Shown here: one piece after another, positions 18,372 through 27,363 of the stretch
Layout of the letters: each line of letters starts with the position of its first letter
Position numbering within the stretch: the stretch's first letter is position 1
Origin: Glutamicibacter halophytocola
GTDB taxonomy: Bacteria; Actinomycetota; Actinomycetes; Actinomycetales; Micrococcaceae
Assembly (NCBI RefSeq): GCF_001302565.1
Contig: NZ_CP012750.1
Coordinates: 248,001 to 312,000, forward strand
Reading direction: 5' to 3'
DNA length: 64,000 nucleotides
Made by a program: the position numbers and the translations under genes
Notes under the pieces: model-generated
The model's input: only the letters and a program-made list of their open reading frames with translations
The model's database searches: none
Told to the model about the DNA's origin: nothing

Positions 18372-19723
18372 CTAGTTTGAAGTGACGTTTTTCTTCTGGG
18401 AGTGAGCGCGCAAGGCGAGCACTGAGATGATCGCGACGGCTGCCAGCGCCATGTAGTAGACAGCGATTAGCGTCAGGCTGCTATTGCTCTACGCTGCGAG
18501 GGCTTGGGCAACCAGTGGGGCGGTTCCTGCAGCCAGGCCGGAACCGACCTGATAGGTCAGAGATAAACCGGTGTAGCGAGTGGTGGGGCTGAATAGTTCG
18601 GCTAGGTAGGAGCCGAGCACGCCGAGAATGGCGACCTGCATAATGGGCAGTCCCAAGATGAAACCAGCACAAATCAACATCGGGTCGTTAGACATAAACA
18701 GTTGCATCATTGGCCAGACGTCTACTAAGCCCAACACAGAACCGACAATTAGCATTCGATCTCGTCCGAAGCGATCCGAAAGCCATCCCACGAGTGGAAT
18801 GGTGAGTACCGCTAAGCCACTGGCAATGGTGACCATGAAGAGCAAGGAGCCTACGGCTACCGCGGGCTCTTGGCCTTCACTGGCAATCTGAGCGGAACGC
18901 CCTGCGAGGAACGGCACCATAAAGGCCGACAACATTGCCTATAAGAAGAGTGGGGCCAACGCCAGCAAGATGCCAAAGAAGGTCTTGAAGCGGTATTGTT
19001 TCAGAATCTGGAGAATGGGTGGTTCTTGCGTGCGTGCAATCTTTTCGGCGGCCAGGAACTCTGGAGATTCCGACACCTGATAACGCCGGTACAGGGCAAC
19101 TAGGACCACGATGATGGACGCCAAAAACGGCATGCGCCAACCCCAAGAGAGGAATTGTTCTTCGGGGAGCGAAGCAAAGATACCGAGGACAAATGTTGCC
19201 ATTAGTGCTCCGGTGGGACCTCCAGCAACCGAGAGAGAAGCCCCGAAGCCCTTGGTCTTCTTCGAGGAATGCTCCATTGACATCAACGTCGCACCACCCC
19301 ATTCGCCACCAGCGACTAGGCCCTGAATGACACGAATGAGTGTCAGCAAGATTCCTGCGGTGGCGGCCCCGAGCGTGGTTGGCATCAGGCCAATGGCCAA
19401 TGAAACAACGCCCATGATGAGGACCGTGGTGAAGGGCATATGTTTGCGGCCAATTTTGTCACCGAAGTGCCCAAAAAGTAGACCGCCAATAGGCCTCGCT
19501 AAGTAGCCGGCCATGAGTGAGTGACAAAAGCCAGCATCGTTCCCAATGCTGGATCTATGCCGCTGAAGAGAACTTTGGGAGATACCAATGCGGCTGCGGC
19601 GGTGTAGAGAACAAAATCGTAGGCTTCGAGCAAGGTGCCCATAAAACTAGATGCTTGGGCCTTGCGACGTTCTTTGGTGGCTGCGTTAGTGGCACCGAGC
19701 GAAGATTGAGAAGTGATAGACAT
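18372..19723 (-). pseudogene. MHS-family MFS transporter, inactivated
   Basis: The decayed gene begins with MSITSQSSLGATNAATKERR at 19723 and continues in several pieces: the first segment to about 19500, then after a frameshift MAGYLARPIGGLLFGHFGDK, then an in-frame TAG at 18939-18941 after LAPLFL, a further segment, a second TAG at 18489-18491 after AQALAA, and a tail to the stop at 18372. Restored, it would be about 450 residues with 12 membrane segments, like metabolite:H+ symporters of the ShiA/ProP type (RVIQGLVAGGEWGGA, GWLSDRFGRDRML motifs). One frameshift and two premature stops make it non-functional. It lies inside the insert between the 885-bp repeats. The remnant at 18226-18371 is not recognised. 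Confidence 0.88.
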
Positions 19724-19779
19724 GAGTGCCTTTCGCGAAACAGCGGAAACTGCGCACGTAAATGTGATGCAGATTACCA

Positions 19780-20306
19780 ACCGATGCTAGGGCTTGGCTT
19801 GGGCCTCAAGGAATGCAAAAAGTCGAGCTATTCCCTGCTCGATAAGTCTTGTTCGTCCAGTGGCAAATTTGTTCAATTATGCCGCCACGAATGGTCTGAA
19901 AACCGCCGGTGACATCGGGGTGGAGAAGGTCGTTTGGACCGGTGCCGGACATAGTAGAAAACGGCACGCGTGAATGGTGCGGATCAGGCTTGGTCCCGGC
20001 TCGTACTCGTGCCGGCCGGTGGCACTAGGATTCATGCCAAGCTGAACTCGGGGCACGTTTCCCGCCTGGTTTTGATTGACTATGGACTAACGTCGAACAA
20101 CATCAGCAAAGCCGCGGCACGGTATCTGGGTGGCCTGGAATTCAAGCGAATCGTCGATTGACGGATTTCAAGAAAAACTCATATCTCGATCACACCGACA
20201 CGAAATAGTGTGATTCAGCTAAAGCAGTTGAACTTACAGGGACACCAATCTTGCTTTACGCTAAAGCCAATATCACGGAGGCGCACTCGGAAATGGTCCC
20301 CGGGAA
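19780..20306. other. Region without a supported gene
   Basis: A short plus-strand frame at 19970-20161 (ending RLVLIDYGLTSNN...KRIVD) may be the tail of a lost gene but has no start signal and no recognised family. I see no RNA gene or repeat here. Confidence 0.5.
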
Positions 20307-20546
20307 CTAACGCTTTCGAACAGTTTCCACGATGCATAGGGCTACGAGCGAAAGGACACCTGCCACCAGTAGCGCCAAGCCTACAGGTTCTAGGTAAACC
20401 ACTCGTGAAGTAAATATCTCTGCAGAACCCTGCTGAGGATCCCAGGCTATAGCTTCCTTTTTTGATACGAAAAATATGCCAAATGCTGTTGAAAGCACCG
20501 CGATGGTCCACCCGAGAAGTTGAAACAACCTTGTGTAAGTGTTCAA
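20307..20546 (-). CDS. Small two-TM membrane protein, unknown
   Basis: This 79-residue protein has two hydrophobic segments (LLGWTIAVLSTAFGIFFV near residues 10-27, and VGLALLVAGVLSLVALCIV near 55-73) separated by a polar loop, and a basic tail VRKR. It follows the secreted-protein gene by 9 bp on the same strand, so the two may be cotranscribed. No family is recognised. Confidence 0.55.
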   Translation of the reverse strand: MNTYTRLFQLLGWTIAVLSTAFGIFFVSKKEAIAWDPQQGSAEIFTSRVVYLEPVGLALLVAGVLSLVALCIVETVRKR

Positions 20547-20555
20547 TTAATTTCC

Positions 20556-21164
20556 TTATTTCTTGATGTCGAATCCAATGTTAGGCGAAAAAGCGGTCAG
20601 GGTGCCCGATGTGCTTACTGTGGTCCACCGTGTTTTCTTTTGTCCCAGTGCTTTCACGCCTTTCATCTTCCTGATTTTGTAGGTTGCCTTGGTTCCTACA
20701 GCGTAAGCGCGATAGGTGGCAGCGGATTTCTTGCTAATTGATGGTGAGGTCCAAGAGACGGAGCCGTTGGCCGAATAGTGGCGGTTGAAACCTACGGAGC
20801 CGGAAATATCGTTAATGGTCGCGCCTAGACTTACCGAGACGTCAGTGCCAATTGAATAGCCGGCGTTGATGCTGCAGCTGCCGCCGACGCCTTTGGACAC
20901 CTTGCAAATACCTAGTTGCTTTTTGGTGTTCGTCCAATTTTTGGTCTTCTTCAGATCGATCACGTCATATCGGTAGTATGTAACGCTCCCGCGAGCAGGC
21001 GTTGCAGGGGAGATGGGCAACGAATCAGCTTTTGAAGGATTGGACGAGGCGTTGGCAGTCTTAACAACATCCGGGGCAGCTTTGTCTGGACTCATTGCAT
21101 GTGCAGGAATGGTACCTGTTAGGGCTAATGACAGTGCAAGAGCTATCGCAAACTGCTTCTTCAT
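20556..21164 (-). CDS. Secreted protein of unknown function
   Basis: The start is set at the ATG giving MKKQFAIALALSLALTG, a clear Sec signal peptide with a cleavage site near AHA-MS; the longer open frame upstream lacks a signal. The mature part of about 178 residues is rich in Ser, Lys, Gly and Tyr, with two cysteines (LGICKVSKGVGGSC) that could form a disulfide and a beta-type pattern (GYSIGTDVSVSLGATIND). It belongs to no family I can name. It lies within the insert between the 885-bp repeats together with the small membrane protein gene. The 384 bp from 21165 to 21548 hold no other gene. Confidence 0.65.
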   Translation of the reverse strand: MKKQFAIALALSLALTGTIPAHAMSPDKAAPDVVKTANASSNPSKADSLPISPATPARGSVTYYRYDVIDLKKTKNWTNTKKQLGICKVSKGVGGSCSINAGYSIGTDVSVSLGATINDISGSVGFNRHYSANGSVSWTSPSISKKSAATYRAYAVGTKATYKIRKMKGVKALGQKKTRWTTVSTSGTLTAFSPNIGFDIKK

Positions 21165-21548
21165 AGATTTTCCACTTTCGGACGTGATTTGGGCCTTTTG
21201 TATAGACGCTACATAGAAAACAGTGTGGCCACAACCAATTTCAAGGTATTTTCTTCTCATTTTCGAATTGAGCCTCCAATTCCCTGCGCGCCAACCGTGA
21301 GCACTGAAATGTCAGGTTAAGCATTTTGTATCTGAAACTTTGCTATATGCCGCAGAGAACCAGACCTAGGCTTTGCCCGTCTTTTTCCTGGCTTTGGCGG
21401 CTACGCGATCAAACTTGATGAGTACGATCGGCGATCTAATAAAAGCCTCTAGTGACTAATGGTGTAAGCATGAATCTGCGTCACTAGTTGCGGCACATGA
21501 TGCAGGAATAAAATTCCTTGTTTTTGGACGATTTCGTCGGGGTGCCGT

Positions 21549-22286
21549 GTTCAAGCCACCGTATTTGAACATCGTTTGGTTCCGATTGGTGAACCTTTGG
21601 CTGAAATTGAGCAGCTACGGTGGATCGACCCCTCAGCGAAATTAGACGAGGTCGCACCCTTGCTCCAAGACGTGGTCTTCCCTGCTTTGCTCGCTGGGCA
21701 ACGAAATATCCAGAGGTTGGCAGTTTTCACCGGTTCGGCTTCAGGCGCGTCATCCATTTATGAGAAGGCGGCAGAAAACTTCGCACGCACTGTTGCCGCC
21801 TCGGGCCGGGCCATCGTTTATGGCGGTGGACGCGTGGGTTTGATGGGAACAATTGCTGATGCGGCGCGCAAGGTTGGCGGCGAAGTTTTCGGGGTCATGC
21901 CGCAATTCCTGGTTGATGGCGAACTGGCGCATCCAGGATTAACGAGCCTGGAAGTTGTGCCCGACATGCATGCACGCAAACACCGCATGTCGGAACTGGC
22001 AGATGGCTTTGTTGCCCTGCCAGGTGGTGCTGGGACCTTGGAAGAGCTCTTTGAAGTGTGGACCTGGCAGCAACTTGGAATCCACGCGAAACCAGTAGCA
22101 CTCCTGGATGTTGACGGATTCTGGCAGCCTCTGCTGAATATGCTGGACCACATGACTGATCAGGGATTCTTGGCCTCGCAGTTCCGCGACTCATTGGTGG
22201 TGGCCAGCGAACCAGAAGCGCTTTTGGATGCCCTGTCTTTGTGGCAGGCGCCGGCAGCAAAATGGGGCGCAGGCTCCAGGAACTAA
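21549..22286 (+). pseudogene. 5'-truncated copy of the Nudix-LOG gene
   Basis: This is the 3' part of the Nudix-LOG gene, lacking the Nudix box and the first 80 or so codons. The complete LOG domain, including GGGRVGLMG and PGGAGTLEELFE, is still encoded without lesions, and a TTG at 21576 could in principle start a LOG-only protein. No promoter or ribosome binding site is evident. Confidence 0.9.
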
Positions 22287-22302
22287 AACGCAAGGAACAA
22301 GA

Positions 22303-22346
22303 CGAGCCCTGTGCTCAGCGGGTTGCACCGCTGAGTACAGGGCTCG
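22303..22346. terminator. Second copy of the bidirectional terminator
   Basis: This is identical to the hairpin at 18095-18138 and part of the 885-bp repeat. It now serves the symporter gene on the minus strand and the truncated LOG copy on the plus strand. Confidence 0.85.
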
Positions 22347-22379
22347 AATTCATGAGTCCGGCTCGGTATTCCTAGCCGA

Positions 22380-23909
22380 CTAGAGTGTTGGCTCTTGTGC
22401 CGCTGTGTTGACCGGAGCGTCCTGGATCTTGCCCGCTACGCGCAGGTTCCAGTGCTCAATCACCTGTCGGTCAGTGGACTTGGTCAATAGCGATACAACT
22501 ATGAATGCCACCGCCGAAGCGACGAGGCCGAAGTAGATCGGTTCATTGGCGTAGACGCCGTCGAACTTGTTCTCGGCCTGGATTTCCAAGACGATCATCG
22601 TGCCGAGCGTAACGAGGGAACCTGCAGCCATGGAGGCTGTAGCGCCAACACCGTTGCCGCGCTTCCACAGCAGGCCACCGATAATGGCCACCAGCAAGCC
22701 GCCCACCAGAATGTCGTAGGCGATGGTCAGTGCTGCAACCACGTCGTCCACCAGGATTGCCAGGGCCACGGTGACCAGTCCCAGCACCATCACCCAGATG
22801 CGGTTGGCCCGGACATCGTGCTCGGGGTTCTCATTCGAGTTGACCTGGATCTGCTTGCCGAACCAGCTGGCAACAAATGGGGTCACGTCAGTACGGGCAA
22901 CTGTCGCCGCGGCGATCAGCGCGCCGGAGGCGGTGGACATCATGGCGGCCACGGCTGCGGCCATCACCAGCCCGCCGACGGCAACTGGAAGCAGCTGTGT
23001 GGCGACTTCTGCGTAGACGACGTCCTTGTTGTCTGCAGCCCCTGCGATCTCTGGCAATGCGACCTTCGCGGCCATGCCGATCAATGCGCCGGCGGCGCCG
23101 TAGAAGACGCAGTAGATGCCGGCGGTCATGCCGCCCCAGCGGGCCACTTTTGGAGTCTTCGCGGTGAAGACGCGCTGCCAGATGTCCTGGCCGATGAGCA
23201 GGCCCAGGGTGTAGACCACAAAGTAGGTGATGATCGACTGCAGGCCCATGCCGTTGATGTCGAAGAACTCGGCGCCCACGCGCTCGCGGATGCCATCCAG
23301 GCCGCCGGCGGCGTTCAGCGAGAATGGCAGCATCAGTGCGAAGATGCCGATGGTCTTGATGATGAACTGGACCTGGTCTGCCAGGGTGATGGACCACATG
23401 CCACCGATGGTCGAATACACCACAACGATCGCGCCGCCAATGGCGATAGCAACCCACTTCTCCCAGCCGAAGAGCACAACAAAGATGGTGGCGTAGGCGC
23501 TGGTGGAGGTTGCGCAGAGCATCAGCGTATAGGCCAGCATCACGATGCCGGAGGTATTGGTTGCTGCCGCGCTGCCGTAGCGCAGATTCAGCATCTGGGA
23601 GACGGTGAAGACCTTCAGCTTCTGCAAGGTCGGTGCGAAGGCCAGCGAAAGCAGGATGACGCCTGCGCCAATGGCCACCACGAGCCACATGCCGGAGATC
23701 CCGTGCTTGTAGCCCAGCCCGACGCCGCCCACGGTGGATGCGCCACCGAGCACCACCGCTGCCATGGTTCCGGTGTAGAGGAAGGGGCCGAGCCGACGGC
23801 CGGCGACCAGATAATCGCTGCTGTTTTTGGTGCGGGACTTGCCCCACCATCCAAAAGCGAGCATGGCCGCGAGATATAGCGCGACAATGGCCCCATTGAT
23901 GAATTCCAT
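22380..23909 (-). CDS. Sodium:solute symporter (SSS family)
   Basis: This 509-residue protein has 13 predicted membrane segments. The N-terminal part GWWGKSRTKNSSDYLVAGRR followed by ASTVGGVGLGYKHG is the SSS core, and GGMWSITLADQVQFIIK and STASGALIAAATVARTD (Na+ site region) are also conserved. SSS carriers import organic acids, sugars or amino acids with Na+. It is divergent from the ThDP-enzyme gene across a 355-bp spacer, which suggests uptake of that enzyme's substrate, perhaps a 2-oxo acid. The last 17 codons are duplicated at 18172-18225. Confidence 0.88.
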   Translation of the reverse strand: MEFINGAIVALYLAAMLAFGWWGKSRTKNSSDYLVAGRRLGPFLYTGTMAAVVLGGASTVGGVGLGYKHGISGMWLVVAIGAGVILLSLAFAPTLQKLKVFTVSQMLNLRYGSAAATNTSGIVMLAYTLMLCATSTSAYATIFVVLFGWEKWVAIAIGGAIVVVYSTIGGMWSITLADQVQFIIKTIGIFALMLPFSLNAAGGLDGIRERVGAEFFDINGMGLQSIITYFVVYTLGLLIGQDIWQRVFTAKTPKVARWGGMTAGIYCVFYGAAGALIGMAAKVALPEIAGAADNKDVVYAEVATQLLPVAVGGLVMAAAVAAMMSTASGALIAAATVARTDVTPFVASWFGKQIQVNSNENPEHDVRANRIWVMVLGLVTVALAILVDDVVAALTIAYDILVGGLLVAIIGGLLWKRGNGVGATASMAAGSLVTLGTMIVLEIQAENKFDGVYANEPIYFGLVASAVAFIVVSLLTKSTDRQVIEHWNLRVAGKIQDAPVNTAAQEPTL

Positions 23910-24094
23910 GGATTTCCCCGATGCGAGTGAGAATGCTTACCGTAGGTAAACTTTTATTTCTCAATAGGCTACTTGTGTGAGCTACGACAGGTCAATGGCC
24001 GGCAGCTTTATGACTGTGAAATGGCTCGCCCCGCAGAGTGATGAACGTTACTGCTCCATTGATCGAAAAAATCTAGACAATTTGCCCAAGAATA

Positions 24095-24110
24095 TGCATT
24101 GTGGCATGCA
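24095..24110. promoter_or_regulatory. Palindromic site in the symporter/ThDP-enzyme divergent region
   Basis: TGCAT and ATGCA flank a six-base spacer in the 355-bp divergent region. The region also contains AT-rich promoter-like stretches (near 23941 and 24060). It is a plausible operator for a shared regulator, but no regulator gene is adjacent. Confidence 0.3.
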
Positions 24111-24264
24111 TGGTGTCATAGTCGCGTAGCAATAGGCATTCACGGTGCGCAATCCGGTGTTCTTTAGTACTGTTTCTCGACGACGCAACGTTGCATCACC
24201 GGCTTTAGCGCCCCCAATTTCCGTTGCGTCCAACTATTGCTCGCAACCAGAAAGACGCCTGAAG

Positions 24265-25920
24265 ATGAGTGAAAATGCTCAAGGTCTGACAAAGAAGTCA
24301 GCCGGACATGTCATTGTCGATACGCTTGCCGCACACGGCGTTGAACGAGCCTACGTCGTCCCGGGCGAAAGCTACCTGGACGTCCTCGACGGACTGCACA
24401 ACTCATCCATCGAGACCGTCGTTTGCCGCCACGAAGGCGGAGCGACCTACATGGCCGAAGCCGAAGGAAAAATGCATCAGCGCCCCGGCATCGCGATGGT
24501 GACCCGAGGGCCAGGTGCCGCCAACGCGCACGTTGGCCTGCACACTGCATGGCAGGACTCCACTCCGCTGGTGCTCTTTGTTGGCCTGATTCCCTTCGAG
24601 CACCGCGAAAAAGAAGCCTTCCAGGAGTTTGACCCGAAGGCGTGGTTTGGCACCGGAGCCAAGCGCGTGATGATCCTGGACCATGCGGACCGCGCCAGCG
24701 AAGTCGTCGCCGAAGCGATGTTCGCGGCCATGTCCGGACGTCCGGGGCCGGTGGTGGTCGGGCTTCCGGAAGACGTGATCCGCAACGAGATTTCTGCCGA
24801 GCTGCACCCGGAAATTCCTGTCGCCACCGGCGGCATGACCGTGACTGACTGGAAGTCGCTGAACAATGCCTTGCAGGAAGCGGATAAGCCACTGTTTATT
24901 TTTGGCGGCAACGACTGGTCCCAGCAGGGTGCTGCCGATTTCACCCGCTGGCTCGAAGAACACGATCTTCCTGCCGCTGCCGAATGGCGTTGCGAAGGAA
25001 CCGTTCCGTTCAGCTCTCCTTCCTACGTTGGGCCCATCGGCTACGGGCGTCCCAAGCCAACCTACGATCTCCTGGAAGAAACAGATCTGCTGATCTTCGT
25101 TGGCACCGTACCCGGGGACGTCATCACCGACGGCTTCAACGTCCGCCAAAACTGGGAGAAGAAAAACTTCCTGGTGACCATCGACCCGTCGCTGCGCGGA
25201 CGCTCCGGTCCGGTCTCGCACCAGATTGTGGCCAAGCCGGATGTCTTCGTCCGCGACCTGCTGCTCATGGACTTGCCGGTGAAGGATTCCTGGAAGGAAT
25301 GGACCTCGCGGATGCGTGGCGAGCAGGAGAAATTCGCCGCGCTGCCAACCCCGGTGCCGGCGGACGGGCCAGCAAAAATGGCGACCTTGATGTCGAATCT
25401 GGTCACCGCACTGCCCGAAAATGCGATGGTCACCTTCGGTGCCGGCGAGCACACCAACTGGGCGCACCGCTACTTCCCGACCAACGGCTATGCCTCGATG
25501 CTCTCGGCACGCAACGGCTCCATGGGCTACTCGATCCCATCGGCCGTGGCAGCATCGCTGAATTACCCGGGGCGCCGCGTCGTGGCCATTGCGGGTGACG
25601 GCGAATTCCTGATGAACGGCCAAGAGCTGGCCACGGCAACCCAATATGGGGCAACGCCGCTGGTGATCATCATGGACAACCAGCAATACGGCACCATCCG
25701 CACCCACCAGGAGCGTCAGTATCCGGAGCGAATTTCCGGCACGCAACTGCAGAATCCTGACTTCGCATTGATGGCCCAGTCCTTTGGCGGTTTTGGAGTC
25801 CGCGTAGAGAAGGATGCTGAGATCCCGGCAGCGCTGGAAGCAGCGGTGGAGGCAATCGAGGAGAACGGGACTTTCGCCTTGATCCACTTGATCGTGGAAC
25901 AAGGGGTCAAAGCCTACTAG
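24265..25920 (+). CDS. Thiamine-diphosphate-dependent enzyme (acetolactate synthase/benzoylformate decarboxylase superfamily)
   Basis: This 551-residue protein has the three-domain layout of the POX/ALS family: an N-terminal PYR domain with VVPGESYLDVLDGL and the catalytic glutamate in CRHEGGATYMAE (about residues 55-66), a central TPP_M domain, and a C-terminal PP domain with AGDGEFLMNGQELATA and MDNQQYGT (ThDP/Mg2+ motif). It could be a 2-oxo acid decarboxylase or carboligase; the sequence does not decide. The ATG at 24265 fits better than upstream frames. Its divergent neighbour is a sodium:solute symporter, suggesting import and decarboxylation of a 2-oxo or related acid. Confidence 0.85.
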   Translation: MSENAQGLTKKSAGHVIVDTLAAHGVERAYVVPGESYLDVLDGLHNSSIETVVCRHEGGATYMAEAEGKMHQRPGIAMVTRGPGAANAHVGLHTAWQDSTPLVLFVGLIPFEHREKEAFQEFDPKAWFGTGAKRVMILDHADRASEVVAEAMFAAMSGRPGPVVVGLPEDVIRNEISAELHPEIPVATGGMTVTDWKSLNNALQEADKPLFIFGGNDWSQQGAADFTRWLEEHDLPAAAEWRCEGTVPFSSPSYVGPIGYGRPKPTYDLLEETDLLIFVGTVPGDVITDGFNVRQNWEKKNFLVTIDPSLRGRSGPVSHQIVAKPDVFVRDLLLMDLPVKDSWKEWTSRMRGEQEKFAALPTPVPADGPAKMATLMSNLVTALPENAMVTFGAGEHTNWAHRYFPTNGYASMLSARNGSMGYSIPSAVAASLNYPGRRVVAIAGDGEFLMNGQELATATQYGATPLVIIMDNQQYGTIRTHQERQYPERISGTQLQNPDFALMAQSFGGFGVRVEKDAEIPAALEAAVEAIEENGTFALIHLIVEQGVKAY

Positions 25921-25983
25921 GCTGCACTTCGGCGCGGATGCTCCGGGTCGGTTCCGTGGCGAGGCTCTAAGCGGGCATATAAT

Positions 25984-26017
25984 TCCAACGGGTATCGTTT
26001 ATGCGGTACCCGTTGGA
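25984..26017. terminator. Hairpin between the ThDP-enzyme gene and the AAA ATPase gene
   Basis: TCCAACGGGTA pairs with TACCCGTTGGA across a 12-base loop, ending 8 bp before the GTG start of the next gene. It probably terminates the upstream transcript but is close enough to the start to affect translation of read-through RNA. Confidence 0.6.
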
Positions 26018-26025
26018 TGCCTTAA

Positions 26026-27342
26026 GTGGCAGAGCAGTCAGATGAAGTTTGGCAGCTACAACTTGCAATAGCGGAGCTCAAAGACATGAATGATCCCCTG
26101 ATCGCCAGCCTCATGCGCGCCGTCGACGCCGCGCCAGAGGAACACGAGTTGCGCCTCCATCTGGCCCAGCAGCTGCACCAGGCCAACCGTGCCGCTGAAG
26201 CTCTGACGCATATCAACATTGTGGTCCAAAAAGATCCCGGCAACACCGCGGCCTTGCAATTGCTCGGCCAGGTGAGTGCTGCGCTGCTGGGCAACGCCAT
26301 ACCCGCACCGGCTTCCGCACCGGAACCAGCAAAGCCACAGCACACCGAAGAACCTGATTTTGATTGGGATGCGGCGGCCCAGCAGCTCGGCCAATCCGTG
26401 CCAGCCCCATTTGCGGAGCCAGAAATCCAGATGGGCGGGAGCGCAGAAACTGTCGCCCCAGTAGAACCAGCGGGGCAGCGCATTACCTTGGCTGATGTTG
26501 GCGGTCTGCAGAATGTTAAAGACCGGCTGAATGAATCATTCTTGGCACCGATGCGCAACGCCGCCATCGCCAAGGCCTTCGGCAAATCCCTGCGAGGCGG
26601 ACTGCTGCTGTACGGTCCTCCCGGCTGTGGCAAGACCTTTGTGGCTCGCGCGGTTGCCGGTGAGCTCCAAGCGAACTTCATGGCCGTCACCATGACCGAC
26701 ATTCTTGATTCGCTTATCGGTGAAACTGAGAAGAATATTAAAGCGGTCTTCGACAAGGCCCGCAGCAACTCGCCGACAGTGTTGTTCCTCGATGAAGTTG
26801 ATGCATTGGGGCTGCGCCGAGGCTCATTAACCGGAAGCGCGTCATGGCTGCGCCAGATGGTCAATCAGCTGCTTATGGAGATGGATTCGCTCTCCTCAAA
26901 CAATGACGGACTCTACATCCTGGCCGCGACCAACCACCCATGGGACCTGGATGAGGCGCTGTTGCGCCCAGGACGTTTGGATCGCTCAGTGCTGGTCACC
27001 GCTCCGGACCAGCCAGCTCGCGAATCAATCCTGCGCTATCACCTGGAGCGTCGACCCATCGCAGGTATCGACCTGAAATGGATTGCCGCGCAAACCGATG
27101 GATTCTCGGGCGCCGACCTGGAGCACTTGTGCACCACTGCCGCGGAAAAAGCCATGATGCAGTCCATCGAGCGCAATGAGGTGCTGCCGGTGAATATGGC
27201 ACATATTCATCTGGCGATGAAAGAAGTGAAGCCATCGACCCTGCCGTGGCTGGAGTCTGCACGCAATGTGGTGCGGTTCAGCAACGAAAATGGGCGTTAC
27301 GACGAGCTGGCTGATTATCTGGTCGCCAGAAAACTGTTGTAA
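26026..27342 (+). CDS. AAA+ ATPase (CDC48/FtsH-like module) with N-terminal TPR-like region
   Basis: This 438-residue protein starts at a GTG. Residues about 25-85 form a TPR-like helical repeat (LRLHLAQQLHQANRAAEALTHI), followed by a Pro/Ala-rich linker to about 150. The AAA domain carries Walker A GPPGCGKT (197-204), Walker B VLFLDEVD (252-259), Sensor 1 ILAATN (298-303) and the arginine-finger region LLRPGRLDR. It resembles one ATPase ring of Cdc48-type unfoldases. The next gene, 21 bp downstream, encodes a TPR protein with membrane segments and is probably its partner. Substrates are unknown. Confidence 0.88.
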   Translation: MAEQSDEVWQLQLAIAELKDMNDPLIASLMRAVDAAPEEHELRLHLAQQLHQANRAAEALTHINIVVQKDPGNTAALQLLGQVSAALLGNAIPAPASAPEPAKPQHTEEPDFDWDAAAQQLGQSVPAPFAEPEIQMGGSAETVAPVEPAGQRITLADVGGLQNVKDRLNESFLAPMRNAAIAKAFGKSLRGGLLLYGPPGCGKTFVARAVAGELQANFMAVTMTDILDSLIGETEKNIKAVFDKARSNSPTVLFLDEVDALGLRRGSLTGSASWLRQMVNQLLMEMDSLSSNNDGLYILAATNHPWDLDEALLRPGRLDRSVLVTAPDQPARESILRYHLERRPIAGIDLKWIAAQTDGFSGADLEHLCTTAAEKAMMQSIERNEVLPVNMAHIHLAMKEVKPSTLPWLESARNVVRFSNENGRYDELADYLVARKLL

Positions 27343-27363
27343 TCCAATCCCGGAAGGCACCGC

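Larger units (their letters stand above)
21549..22433. repeat. Right copy of an 885-bp direct repeat
   Basis: This copy matches 17341-18225 base for base where compared. To its left the sequence is unrelated insert DNA (ending GGGGTGCCGT), and to its right the symporter gene continues uninterrupted (CCGCTACGCGCAGG). The copy therefore marks the right junction of the 4208-bp insertion unit. Confidence 0.97.

Noticed and set aside
22818..23879. 353-codon plus-strand frame opposite the symporter gene
   Set aside because: His/Asp/Gly-rich translation of antisense transmembrane codons, typical of a shadow.
24403..25902. 499-codon minus-strand frame opposite the ThDP enzyme gene
   Set aside because: Shadow frame caused by codon bias; no start signal and no domain features.
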